A stretch of DNA of 36,150 nucleotides, from NCBI RefSeq assembly GCF_049671045.1, contig NZ_JBATUH010000049.1, forward strand, positions 1-36,150, in the 5' to 3' direction. The notes under the pieces were generated by a model. That model had not been told where the DNA came from. It worked only from the letters and a program-made list of their open reading frames with translations, and made no database searches. The translations under genes were made by a program, and so were the position numbers. Source of the stretch: Parvibaculum sp049671045. GTDB lineage: Bacteria; Pseudomonadota; Alphaproteobacteria; Parvibaculales; Parvibaculaceae. Positions 1 through 7,727 of the stretch are shown one piece after another (positions within the stretch are counted from its first letter, which is position 1; the number at the start of each line of letters is the position of its first letter).

Positions 1-1254
1 CAGACCGACGAGTTCAATATGGGGCGACCAGAGGAATTGGTCCACCGGCGTTACACGCAAAAGCCTGTAACCGCCATCGACGAGGAGGCGCGCATCCCGC
101 GCGAAAGTGGCCGGATTGCAGGAGACGGCGAGAATGAGCGGCACGGAGGAACGCGCGAGCATTTCCGCCTGCGCTGCCGCGCCCGCCCGCGGCGGATCAA
201 AGACGACGGCGTCGATCTTTTCGAGGTCGGACGGAAGCATCGGGCGGCGGAAAAGATCGCGGGTGAGAAGCTCGACCGGCTTGAGGCCGAGCGCTGGCCC
301 CTGCGCGCGCAGGGCGCGATCGAGCGCCGCGAGCTGCGGCTTCTCGCCCTCGACGGCGAGAACGGCGGCCCGCCTTGCAAGCGCGGCGGTGAACGTGCCG
401 CAACCGGCGAAGAGATCGGCAACGCGCTTTGACCCACCCACCGCTTCGAGAACGAGGCGGACAAGCGCCGCCTCGCCTTCTGCCGTCGCCTGAAGGAAGG
501 CGCCGGGCGGCGGTGATACGCGAAGACCGGAAAGCGTCACCTGGGGCGCCCGGCGCTCGGCAATGAGTTCGCCATTCCAGGCAAGACGCGCAAGGTCGAT
601 GGCGGTGGCGCGCCGGGCAAGCTCGGCGCGAAGCGGGCCGTCGATCTCCTTGCCGCCCGAGACGGCGACATCGAGCCCCGTTTCCGTCGCGGTGACGGCG
701 AGCGCGGCGCGACCCTTGCGCGACAGGCCGGGCTCGACAAGATCCGCGAGCCCTTCAAGCGCGCGCTCTATCTCCGGCACCACGAGCGGGCATTCCGCAA
801 TGGCGACGATGGTGTGGCTGGCGCGGCCGTAATAGCCGATGGTGACGCCCTTTTTCGTCCGCGTCGCGGCGAGCGTCGCGCGGCGCCGGCTCCGCGGCTC
901 GGCGGGGATGAGCGGATCGACCTCGATCTCGAGCCCGCGGGCGGCGAGCGCGGCCGCGACCTGCTCGCGCTTCCAGTCGCGATAGGCGGACGTCTCGATG
1001 TGCTGAAGCGCGCAGCCGCCGCAAGCGCCGAAATGCCTGCATGCGGGCAACGCGCGCTCCGGCGCGGCCGTGAGAACGCCGAGGAGTTCGGCGCGTCCCT
1101 CGCCAATATTGCGCACTCGCACGCGCTCGCCGGGAAGCGCGAAGGGCACGAAGAGGGTGCCGTCAGGCGTCTCCGCGATCCCGTCGCCCAGATGCCCGAG
1201 CGCGCCGATGACGACCTCGGCTTCGCCCGCCTCGTTCATGCCGGTCTCAGCCAT
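1..1254 (-). CDS. rlmD: 23S rRNA (uracil-C5)-methyltransferase, RlmD/RumA family (3' end cut by window)
   Basis: SAM-dependent RNA methyltransferase of the TrmA/RlmD family, which makes 5-methyluridine in 23S rRNA. The reading frame is open across all 418 codons from the ATG at 1254 to base 1, and the last visible residues (SPHIELVGL) match the usual C-terminal end of the family, so only a few residues are missing. An N-terminal TRAM-like segment is followed by the 4Fe-4S ligands C72-x5-C78-x2-C81 and C155, which point to RlmD rather than TrmA. Further on are the SAM motif DLFAGCGTF, the DPPRAG motif and the catalytic SCNP with nucleophile C379. The start overlaps the end of tlyA by 8 bases, so the two are probably translationally coupled as the last genes of the dxs operon. 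RlmC or another family member cannot be fully excluded. Confidence 0.9.
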   Translation of the reverse strand, partial: MAETGMNEAGEAEVVIGALGHLGDGIAETPDGTLFVPFALPGERVRVRNIGEGRAELLGVLTAAPERALPACRHFGACGGCALQHIETSAYRDWKREQVAAALAARGLEIEVDPLIPAEPRSRRRATLAATRTKKGVTIGYYGRASHTIVAIAECPLVVPEIERALEGLADLVEPGLSRKGRAALAVTATETGLDVAVSGGKEIDGPLRAELARRATAIDLARLAWNGELIAERRAPQVTLSGLRVSPPPGAFLQATAEGEAALVRLVLEAVGGSKRVADLFAGCGTFTAALARRAAVLAVEGEKPQLAALDRALRAQGPALGLKPVELLTRDLFRRPMLPSDLEKIDAVVFDPPRAGAAAQAEMLARSSVPLILAVSCNPATFARDARLLVDGGYRLLRVTPVDQFLWSPHIELVGL

Positions 1255-2005
1255 GCACATGCCCCTCAAAGATTGCGGCGACGAGGAACTCCCTGTTGCC
1301 GTCGCCGCCCGCGATGGGGCTTTCGGTCACGCCGATGACGCGCCAGCCCGGCATCGCGGCGAGCCATGCGGAAACATCCGCGCAGACTTCGGCATGAAGC
1401 GCCGCATCGCGCACGATGCCGCCCTTTCCGACCCTGGCCGGACCGACCTCGAATTGCGGCTTGATGAGCGCGATGAGCCGCGCGCCGGGCGCCGCCAGCG
1501 CAAGCGCCGCCGGTAGCGCCTTCTTGAGGCTGATGAAGCTCACATCGCAAACGATGAGTTCCACCGGATGCGATAGATGCGCAGGCGTCAGCTCCTTCGC
1601 GTTGAGATTTTCGAGCGAGGTCACGCGGGGGTCGGCGGCAAGCTCGGCCGCAAGCTGGCTATGGCCGACATCGATCGCGGTGACGTGGCTTGCGCCGCGC
1701 GCCAGAAGCACCTCCGTGAAGCCCCCCGTCGAGGCGCCGATATCGAGGCAGTAAAGGCCCGCCGGGTCGATGGCGAAGCTGTCGAGCGCATGGGCAAGCT
1801 TCAGCGCGCCGCGCGAGACATAGAGATGCGCATGGGGATCGATTTCGATTTCCGCATGCATGTCCACCGCTTGCGATGCCCTGACAGCAGGCTTTCCATC
1901 GACATGCACCAGATTGCCGAGAATGGCGGCGCGCGCCCTCGCACGGGACTGGAACAATCCGCGCTCGACCAGAAGCTGATCGAGGCGCATGCGTGCTTCC
2001 GCCAT
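1247..2005 (-). CDS. tlyA: TlyA-family rRNA 2'-O-methyltransferase (S4 + FtsJ domains)
   Basis: A 252-residue TlyA protein. Family members 2'-O-methylate cytidines in 16S and/or 23S rRNA, and the older name is hemolysin A. Residues 6-65 form an S4 RNA-binding domain (RLDQLLVERGL, DGKPA). The FtsJ/RrmJ-type methyltransferase fold follows, with SAM motif DIGASTGGFT (88-97) and the catalytic tetrad K69, D154, K182 and E239 all present. I chose the ATG at 2005 because it lies 7 bases past the dxs stop; a second ATG at 1990 (MRLDQ) is a possible start. A longer upstream extension of the frame would run into dxs and has no family character. The gene sits between dxs and rlmD, an order common in Alphaproteobacteria. 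Confidence 0.92.
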   Translation of the reverse strand: MAEARMRLDQLLVERGLFQSRARARAAILGNLVHVDGKPAVRASQAVDMHAEIEIDPHAHLYVSRGALKLAHALDSFAIDPAGLYCLDIGASTGGFTEVLLARGASHVTAIDVGHSQLAAELAADPRVTSLENLNAKELTPAHLSHPVELIVCDVSFISLKKALPAALALAAPGARLIALIKPQFEVGPARVGKGGIVRDAALHAEVCADVSAWLAAMPGWRVIGVTESPIAGGDGNREFLVAAIFEGHVHG

Positions 2006-2012
2006 GATGCGG

Positions 2013-3965
2013 TCAGGCGGGCGTGGGCGCCGCCTGCACGCCGAGCGCGGCAAGCTCGCCGATTTCGTTCTGCCGTCCGAGCGCGGAAAGCGTGGCCTCC
2101 ACGATCGAGGCCGCATTGAGGCCCGCGACCTCGTTCATCTTCTCCGGCTTGTCCTGATCGATGAAGCAATCCGGGAAAGCGAGAGGCCGGATTCGCAGGC
2201 CGTGATCGAGCGCGCCGGAGCGGGCGAGGAAATCGAGAACATGCGAGGCGAAGCCGCCGATCGCGCCCTCCTCGACGGTGATGAGCACCTCATGCTCGCG
2301 GGCGAGCCGCGCGACGAGTTCCTCATCGAGAGGCTTTGCGAAACGCGCATCGGCCACCGTGGTCGAAAGGCCGAGCGCGGCAAGCTGGTCCGCCGCCTTC
2401 AGCGCTTCGGAAAGGCGCGTTCCGAGCGAGAGGATCGCGACCTTCGTGCCTTCGCGGACGATGCGGCCCTTGCCGATTTCGAGCGGCGTTCCGATGGCGG
2501 GCAATTCGACGCCGACACCCTCGCCGCGCGGATAGCGGAAGGCGGAAGGCCGGTCGTCGATTTCTACGGCGGTAGCAACCATGTGGCGCAGTTCCGCCTC
2601 GTCGGCCGCCGCCATGACGACGAAATCTGGCAGGCAGGACAGATAGGTGATGTCGAAGGAACCGGCATGGGTCGGCCCGTCCGCGCCGACGAGCCCGGCC
2701 CGGTCGATGGCGAAGCGCACGGGGAGGCGCTGGATCGCCACGTCATGCACGACCTGATCATAGGCGCGCTGGAGGAAGGTCGAGTAGATGGCGCAGAAGG
2801 GCTTGTAGCCTTCGGTCGCGAGTCCGGCCGCGAAGGTCACGGCATGCTGCTCGGCGATGCCGACATCGAATGTCCGCTCCGGGAAGCGGGTGCCGAAGAG
2901 ATCGAGCCCGGTTCCCGAGGGCATGGCCGCCGTGATGGCGACGATCTTGTCGTCCTTCTCCGCATGAGCGACGAGGCTTTCGGCGAAAACCTTGGTGTAG
3001 GACGGCGCGTTCGACACCGCCTTCGCCTGCGCCCCGGTGATGACGTCGAATTTGGAGACGCCGTGATATTTGTCTTCCGCCGCTTCGGCGGGCGCGTAGC
3101 CCTTGCCCTTCTGCGTCACCACATGGACGAGGATCGGCCCCTCGCCCGCATCGCGCACATTCTTGAGCACGGGCAGCAGGTGGTCGAGATTGTGGCCGTC
3201 GATCGGGCCGACATAGAAAAGGCCCAGTTCCTCGAAGAGCGTGCCGCCGCCGGTGGCGAGCCCGCGCGCATATTCCTCCGCGCGGCGCGCGCGCTCCTCG
3301 ATGCTCTTGGGGAATATCTGCGCGATCTCCTTGGCGAGATTGCGCATGGAGCGATAGGCGCTGCCAGAAATCAGGCGCGCGAGATAGGCGCTCATGCCGC
3401 CGACGGGCGGCGCGATCGACATGTCGTTGTCGTTGAGGATGATGATGAGCCGGCTGTCCATGGAGCCGGCATTGTTCATCGCCTCATAGGCCATGCCGGC
3501 CGACATGGCGCCGTCGCCGATGACCGCGATGACGTTGTTCTTGCCGCCCTTGAGATCGCGGGCGACCGCCATGCCGAGGCCGGCGGAAATCGAGGTCGAG
3601 GAATGGGCGGCGCCGAAGGGGTCGTATTCGCTCTCCGCGCGCTTGGTGAAGCCCGACAGCCCGCCTGCCATGCGGAGCGTGCGGATGCGGTCGCGGCGGC
3701 CGGTGAGAATCTTGTGCGGATAGGCCTGGTGGCCGACGTCCCAGATGAGGCGGTCGTCCGGCGTGTTGAAGACGTAATGGAGCGCGACGGTCAGTTCGAC
3801 CACGCCAAGCCCCGCGCCCAGATGTCCGCCTGTTACCGAGACGGCGTCGATCGTTTCAGCCCGCAGTTCATCCGCAAGCTGACGAAGATCGGATTCGGGC
3901 AGCATTCGCACATCCGCAGGAGTGCGAATGCGATCTAGCAACGGGGTCACAAGTTTATTGCTCAA
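2013..3965 (-). CDS. dxs: 1-deoxy-D-xylulose-5-phosphate synthase
   Basis: A 650-residue thiamine-diphosphate enzyme that condenses pyruvate and glyceraldehyde-3-phosphate into DXP, the first step of the MEP isoprenoid pathway. It has the full family length. Visible motifs are GGHLGAGLG with the conserved His near residue 48, DVGHQAYPHK (76-85), the ThDP/Mg motif GDGAMSAG starting at 150 and ending with NNAG, and the second-half motif DVGIAEQHAVTFAAG that carries the catalytic Glu. The ATG at 3965 gives the usual N-terminus (TPLLDRIRTPADVR). It follows ispA by 45 bases, an interval that holds a GC-rich hairpin, and is followed 7 bases later by tlyA. Supply of DXP next to FPP synthase makes functional sense. 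Confidence 0.98.
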   Translation of the reverse strand: MSNKLVTPLLDRIRTPADVRMLPESDLRQLADELRAETIDAVSVTGGHLGAGLGVVELTVALHYVFNTPDDRLIWDVGHQAYPHKILTGRRDRIRTLRMAGGLSGFTKRAESEYDPFGAAHSSTSISAGLGMAVARDLKGGKNNVIAVIGDGAMSAGMAYEAMNNAGSMDSRLIIILNDNDMSIAPPVGGMSAYLARLISGSAYRSMRNLAKEIAQIFPKSIEERARRAEEYARGLATGGGTLFEELGLFYVGPIDGHNLDHLLPVLKNVRDAGEGPILVHVVTQKGKGYAPAEAAEDKYHGVSKFDVITGAQAKAVSNAPSYTKVFAESLVAHAEKDDKIVAITAAMPSGTGLDLFGTRFPERTFDVGIAEQHAVTFAAGLATEGYKPFCAIYSTFLQRAYDQVVHDVAIQRLPVRFAIDRAGLVGADGPTHAGSFDITYLSCLPDFVVMAAADEAELRHMVATAVEIDDRPSAFRYPRGEGVGVELPAIGTPLEIGKGRIVREGTKVAILSLGTRLSEALKAADQLAALGLSTTVADARFAKPLDEELVARLAREHEVLITVEEGAIGGFASHVLDFLARSGALDHGLRIRPLAFPDCFIDQDKPEKMNEVAGLNAASIVEATLSALGRQNEIGELAALGVQAAPTPA

Positions 3966-3991
3966 GTCATACCTCGGCCGGAGCCGGTCAT

Positions 3992-4010
3992 GGCCCGGAC
4001 GGCCCGGGCC
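3992..4010. other. GC-rich hairpin between ispA and dxs
   Basis: A perfect 7-bp inverted repeat, GGCCCGG / CCGGGCC, with a 5-base loop. It lies immediately after the ispA stop and 27 bases before the dxs ATG in the direction of transcription. It has no T-run, so it is not a classical intrinsic terminator. It could stabilise the ispA message end or modulate dxs expression; that role is inference. Confidence 0.4.
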
Positions 4011-4910
4011 TCAATTTCGGCGGTTTATAACGAAACGCGCGGCCTCACGCAAAAGGTCAGCCTTTTCATCAAACAAATCAAGGTGTTGGATGGCCTGTTC
4101 GGAAAGCATTTCTGCCTGGGCGCGGGCCCGTTCGGCGCCGAGGATCGACACGAAGGTCGCCTTTCCGGCCTCGGCATCCTTGCCGGTGGCCTTGCCGACC
4201 ACGGCCGCCTCACCCTCGGCATCGAGCAGGTCGTCGGCGATCTGATAGGCGAGCCCCATATCGTGTGCGTAGGCGTGAAGGGCGTGGTGCGCCTCTTCCG
4301 AGGCACGGCCGAGCACGGCGCCCGCCTCGCAGGAAAAGGCGATGAGAGCCCCGGTTTTCAGCCGCTGGAGCCTCGTGATGGAGCCGATATCGAGCGCCAC
4401 CCCTTCGCTTGCGAGGTCGATCATCTGGCCGCCCACCATGCCCCGGCCGCCCGCCGCCTCGGCGAGACGGCGGACAAGCTCGACGCGAACGCGGGCGCGC
4501 TCATGCGTGTCGGTATCGGCCAGAAGCTCGAAGGCGAGCGTCAGCAGCGCATCGCCCGCGAGCACCGCCGTCGCCTCGTCGAACTTGCGATGCACGGTCG
4601 GCTGCCCGCGCCTCAGATCGTCATCGTCCATGCAGGGCAGATCGTCATGGATGAGCGAATAGGTATGCACGCACTCGACTGCGGCCGCGGCCCGCAGCGC
4701 CGATTCCTCGCGCACATCGAAGAGCCGGGCGCTCTCGCAGACGAGAAATGGACGAAAGCGCTTGCCGCCCGCGAAAACCGCATAGCTCATGGCATCGAAC
4801 AGGCGGGATTCGGGGCCCTCCGCCTGTGGCAGCAGCGCCTTGAGCGCCGCCTCGACCTTCAGGTTCGCGGCGGCGAGCGCTTCGTCGAACCTCCTCACGC
4901 GTCCAGTCAT
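4011..4910 (-). CDS. ispA: Farnesyl diphosphate synthase / short-chain polyprenyl synthetase
   Basis: A 299-residue trans-prenyltransferase that condenses IPP with allylic diphosphates, usually to FPP (C15). It carries the conserved GGKRFRP (48-54), the first Asp-rich motif (D89, D90 ... D95 in LIHDDLPCMDDDD) with the two-residue insertion typical of bacterial FPPS, and the second motif DDLLD (226-230). The start at 4910 (MTGRVRRFDEAL) was chosen because it overlaps the xseB stop as ATGA. The longer frame upstream lies inside xseB. GPP or GGPP product length cannot be ruled out from sequence alone. It belongs to the xseB-ispA-dxs unit, which is conserved in proteobacteria. Confidence 0.95.
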   Translation of the reverse strand: MTGRVRRFDEALAAANLKVEAALKALLPQAEGPESRLFDAMSYAVFAGGKRFRPFLVCESARLFDVREESALRAAAAVECVHTYSLIHDDLPCMDDDDLRRGQPTVHRKFDEATAVLAGDALLTLAFELLADTDTHERARVRVELVRRLAEAAGGRGMVGGQMIDLASEGVALDIGSITRLQRLKTGALIAFSCEAGAVLGRASEEAHHALHAYAHDMGLAYQIADDLLDAEGEAAVVGKATGKDAEAGKATFVSILGAERARAQAEMLSEQAIQHLDLFDEKADLLREAARFVINRRN

Positions 4911-5155
4911 TCGACGTCCAGCGGCTCCGTGCCCGTGGGCTCGCCGCCGGCCGACAGGGTGATTTTTTCGACCTTGGCTTCGGCCGCCTTGAGGCGCGCC
5001 TCGCAATGCGCCTTGAGCCGGTTGCCGCGCTCGTAAAGCTCGATCGACTTCTCGAGTTCGACATTGCCCGATTCGAGCTGGCTCACGATCTTTTCGAGCT
5101 GGGCGAGCGCGTCCTCGAAGCTCAGCTTCTCGATATCGGCATTGGGCGTCGCCAT
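4907..5155 (-). CDS. xseB: Exodeoxyribonuclease VII small subunit
   Basis: An 82-residue XseB, the small helical subunit that binds XseA to form exonuclease VII, which degrades single-stranded DNA. Family hallmarks are LSFEDALAQLEKIV near residues 12-25, LESGNVELEKSIELYERG near 31-48 and LKAHCEARLKAAEAKV near 53-68. The length is normal. Its stop overlaps the ispA start (ATGA) and it begins 16 bases after the stop of the deacetylase-family gene. xseA is not in the window. Confidence 0.95.
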   Translation of the reverse strand: MATPNADIEKLSFEDALAQLEKIVSQLESGNVELEKSIELYERGNRLKAHCEARLKAAEAKVEKITLSAGGEPTGTEPLDVE

Positions 5156-5171
5156 GTGGTTCTCCTTCAGA

Positions 5172-6101
5172 TCAGGCCGCGAGCATGAGCGCCCTTACAT
5201 GCGCCCGGGCGCTGGCGGCAAGCGCGGCCAAGTCATACCCGCCCTCAAGCGTCGAGACAACGCGGCCGCCACAGTGGCGATTGGCGAAACGGACAAGTTC
5301 CGTGGTGACCCAGCCATAATCATCCTCCGTCAGCCGCAGATTGGCGAGGGGATCGGCCGCATGAGCGTCGAATCCGGCCGAGATGAACAGAAATTCCGGC
5401 TGAAACCGCTCGAGCGCGGGCAGAACGGCGTCACTGATGGCTTCGCGGAATTCCGCCGAGCCCGCGCCGGGAGGCAGGGTTCTGTTCAGAATATTGCCGA
5501 TGCCGCGCTCCCCTGCCCGCCCCGTGCCGGGATAAAGCGGCCATTGATGCGTCGAGGCGTAGAAAAGGCTCCCATCCGTCTCGAAGCAGGCTTGCGTGCC
5601 ATTGCCGTGATGCACGTCGAAATCGACGACCGCGACGCGCGAGAGCCCGTGAACGTCGCGGGCATGAAGCGCGCCAATGGCGACGTTGTTGAACAGGCAG
5701 AATCCCATGGCCTGATCGGGCTCGGCGTGATGGCCCGGCGGACGGACGGCGCAGAAGGCATTGCGCGCGCGCCCCGCCATCACCTCGTCGACAGCGTGGA
5801 TGACCGCGCCCGCCGCGCGGAACGCCGCCTCGACCGAGCCCGGCGACATGGTGGTGTCCGCGTCGATCCTGCGAAAGCCCTGCTCCGGCGCCCCGTTCAG
5901 GATCGTCTCGACATGGATCGGCGGATGCACCCGCTCGATCGCCTCGATGGTCGCTTCCGGAGCCTCGACACGCTGAAGCAGCGCGAATTCCTCCGCCTCG
6001 AGGGCCTGGAGGACAGCGCGAAGCCTCTCCGGACATTCGGGATGGCCGGGCGGGGTCTCATGGCGGAAACAGGCCGGATGGGTGAGGAGCAAAGTTTCCA
6101 T
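5172..6101 (-). CDS. Histone deacetylase-family (AcuC/HDAC-like) amidohydrolase
   Basis: A 309-residue zinc-dependent deacetylase-like enzyme of the arginase/deacetylase fold, presumably cytoplasmic. Bacterial members act on acetylated lysines, polyamines or other amides; the substrate here is unknown. Motifs are THPACFRHETPPGHPECPER (7-26), the active-site PPGHHAE with H124/H125, the zinc ligands D162 and H164 in DFDVHHGNG, D245 in SAGFDAH, and the transition-state Tyr Y289 in LEGGYD. All catalytic positions are present, so it should be active. It heads the isoprenoid/rRNA-methyltransferase operon with 16 bases to xseB. This association recurs in Alphaproteobacteria but its functional meaning is unclear. 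The promoter should lie in 6102-6301, shared divergently with the chemoreceptor. Confidence 0.92.
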   Translation of the reverse strand: METLLLTHPACFRHETPPGHPECPERLRAVLQALEAEEFALLQRVEAPEATIEAIERVHPPIHVETILNGAPEQGFRRIDADTTMSPGSVEAAFRAAGAVIHAVDEVMAGRARNAFCAVRPPGHHAEPDQAMGFCLFNNVAIGALHARDVHGLSRVAVVDFDVHHGNGTQACFETDGSLFYASTHQWPLYPGTGRAGERGIGNILNRTLPPGAGSAEFREAISDAVLPALERFQPEFLFISAGFDAHAADPLANLRLTEDDYGWVTTELVRFANRHCGGRVVSTLEGGYDLAALAASARAHVRALMLAA

Positions 6102-6193
6102 AATTATGACGCTTCATACTCGACAGGACGAATGGCGAGTCTAGCCGGAAGGCTGGCCCGCTCCTAATCGGCCTCCCCCGAGCGGCGAATAAA

Positions 6194-6211
6194 ATTCGTA
6201 CGGCCACGAAT
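6194..6211. promoter_or_regulatory. Inverted repeat in the divergent deacetylase/chemoreceptor promoter region
   Basis: ATTCGT-6-ACGAAT is a perfect inverted repeat. A further CGAAT half-site lies at 6186-6190, three bases to its left, so three half-sites are clustered. It is about 90 bases upstream of both divergent start codons. The arrangement resembles an operator for a dimeric regulator, but no regulator is identified and no strong sigma-70 pair was seen in the rest of the 200-bp gap. Confidence 0.35.
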
Positions 6212-6301
6212 GACGGTGAGGGCTTCTTAACTCCCGCCAGCAGATAAACCCAAGTTCAGTTTTATCCACGCGCCCAGCCGCGCACATAAGGCAGTCGAAA
6301 A

Positions 6302-7675
6302 TTGAGCACAGAGTTCTCCCGCGAGGAACGCCTCGCCTTCCTGCGTATCGGAACGGATTCCCGGACCAGCGACGCCTACAGAGACCTTTCGCAGGTTCTC
6401 GCCAAGAAGATCAGCGGCATTCTCGACAGCTTCTACCTGCACATCGACAGGCAGCCCGAAACGGCGCCCCTCATGCGCGGCGCCGGCAAGGTCGACCGGC
6501 TGAAGGCGGCGCAGCGCCAGCACTGGACTTCGCTTTTCGACGGCACCTTCAGCGCATCCTTTCTTCAGCAGGCGCAGAGGATCGGCGAGACGCATGAGCG
6601 CATCGGCCTGCCGCCGCGCTGGTATATCGGCGGCTACGCTTTCATCGTGTCCGAACTCATCCCCGAACTCGTCGCCGAATACAGGCGCAAGCCCGAGCGG
6701 CTCTCGGCCGTGCTCGTAGCGGCGATGAAGGCCATCTTCCTCGATATGGATATCGCCATCTCCGTCTATAACGACAGGGGCGAGGAAAAGCGCGAGGAAG
6801 AGCTTGCCGCGGTCGCCAAGCGGCTCGAGATGGAGATCGGCGCGGCGCTCGATGCGGTCGTCGCCCGCAGCGCCGATGTCAATGAGGGCGCCGACGAGAT
6901 CAGGCGCTTCATGACCACCATCGAGACACATACCAGCGACGTGGCCGCCGCCTCGCAGCAGGCGACCGAGAACGTCCAGACGAGCGCGGAGGCAACGCGC
7001 GAGCTGTCGGACGCGGTGCGCGACGTCGAAATGCAGGCGGGCCATTCCGTCGCGATCACGCAGGAGGCGGTCAATCGCGCGCAGCGCGCAGGCGTCAGCA
7101 TCGAACAGCTCGCAGGCGCCAGCCAGAACATTTCCGAGACGGTGCGCCTCATCGCCGAAATTGCCAGCCAGACAAATCTCCTCGCGCTGAACGCGACGAT
7201 CGAGGCAGCACGGGCAGGCGAGGCGGGCAAGGGCTTTGCTGTCGTCGCCTCCGAGGTGAAATCGCTCGCGAACCAGACAGCGCGCGCGACGGACGGCATC
7301 ACGGCCCAGGTCGCCAATATCCAGGCGGCCATGGCGGATGCCGTGTCGGCGATCCAGGCCATCAATGAAACGATTGCCGAAATCAACGGCATCTCGTCCG
7401 GCATCTCGGCGACGGTCGGCGAGCAGACGGCGGCCGCCACCCATATTTCGCGCAATGTCGGCGAGGCCGCGGCAGGCACGCGCGACGTTTCGTCGAAGAT
7501 CAGCGAAGTGGCGGAGCAGACGCGCAACGCCATGGCGCTCTGCGCGGAGCTGCGCAGCGTTTCGGAGCGGGTCAACCTGTCCGCGGAAACCCTGCGCCAC
7601 AACGTCGCCGCCATTCTCGCGGATCTGAGCCCGCAAGCGGCCGCGAACTCCACGCCGATGCGCAAGGCGGTCTGA
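6302..7675 (+). CDS. Soluble globin-coupled methyl-accepting chemotaxis protein (aerotaxis/heme sensor)
   Basis: A 457-residue cytoplasmic chemoreceptor. Residues about 5-155 form a sensor-globin (protoglobin) domain with a likely proximal heme His H98 (GETHERIGL), Tyr Y45 in the B-helix (FYLHI) and the family WYIGGY segment at 107-112. The rest is a helical signalling module ending in the highly conserved MCP hairpin tip (QTNLLALNATIEAAR, near 290-304, then GKGFAVVASEVKSLA). There is no transmembrane segment or HAMP stretch, as in HemAT. The start is TTG: an in-frame TAA at 6287-6289 blocks any earlier start, and AAGG at 6288-6291 is the only Shine-Dalgarno-like stretch. No che or flagellar genes are nearby, so it is an orphan receptor. 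O2 or other gas sensing is inferred from family. Confidence 0.93.
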   Translation: MSTEFSREERLAFLRIGTDSRTSDAYRDLSQVLAKKISGILDSFYLHIDRQPETAPLMRGAGKVDRLKAAQRQHWTSLFDGTFSASFLQQAQRIGETHERIGLPPRWYIGGYAFIVSELIPELVAEYRRKPERLSAVLVAAMKAIFLDMDIAISVYNDRGEEKREEELAAVAKRLEMEIGAALDAVVARSADVNEGADEIRRFMTTIETHTSDVAAASQQATENVQTSAEATRELSDAVRDVEMQAGHSVAITQEAVNRAQRAGVSIEQLAGASQNISETVRLIAEIASQTNLLALNATIEAARAGEAGKGFAVVASEVKSLANQTARATDGITAQVANIQAAMADAVSAIQAINETIAEINGISSGISATVGEQTAAATHISRNVGEAAAGTRDVSSKISEVAEQTRNAMALCAELRSVSERVNLSAETLRHNVAAILADLSPQAAANSTPMRKAV

Positions 7676-7698
7676 GCGACACCCTCACCTCACGGCTT

Positions 7699-7721
7699 CG
7701 CCCCGGCTCGATGCCGGGGCG
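7699..7721. terminator. Hairpin between convergent chemoreceptor and MBL-fold genes
   Basis: A perfect 9-bp stem, CGCCCCGGC / GCCGGGGCG, with loop TCGAT, lies in the 52-bp convergent gap 23 bases past the chemoreceptor stop. No T-run follows on either strand. Position and symmetry suggest a bidirectional stop or message-end stabiliser, or a dispersed palindromic unit. Confidence 0.5.
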
Positions 7722-7727
7722 GCGCCT

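Noticed and set aside
1989..3938. Long 649-codon open frame on the plus strand opposite dxs
   Set aside because: It is fully antisense to dxs, which has all its motifs. High G+C produces long shadow frames, and the predicted protein is rich in Arg, Asp and Gly without family character.
6227..7636. 469-codon minus-strand frame opposite the chemoreceptor
   Set aside because: Shadow of the MCP frame, whose globin and signalling motifs are clear.
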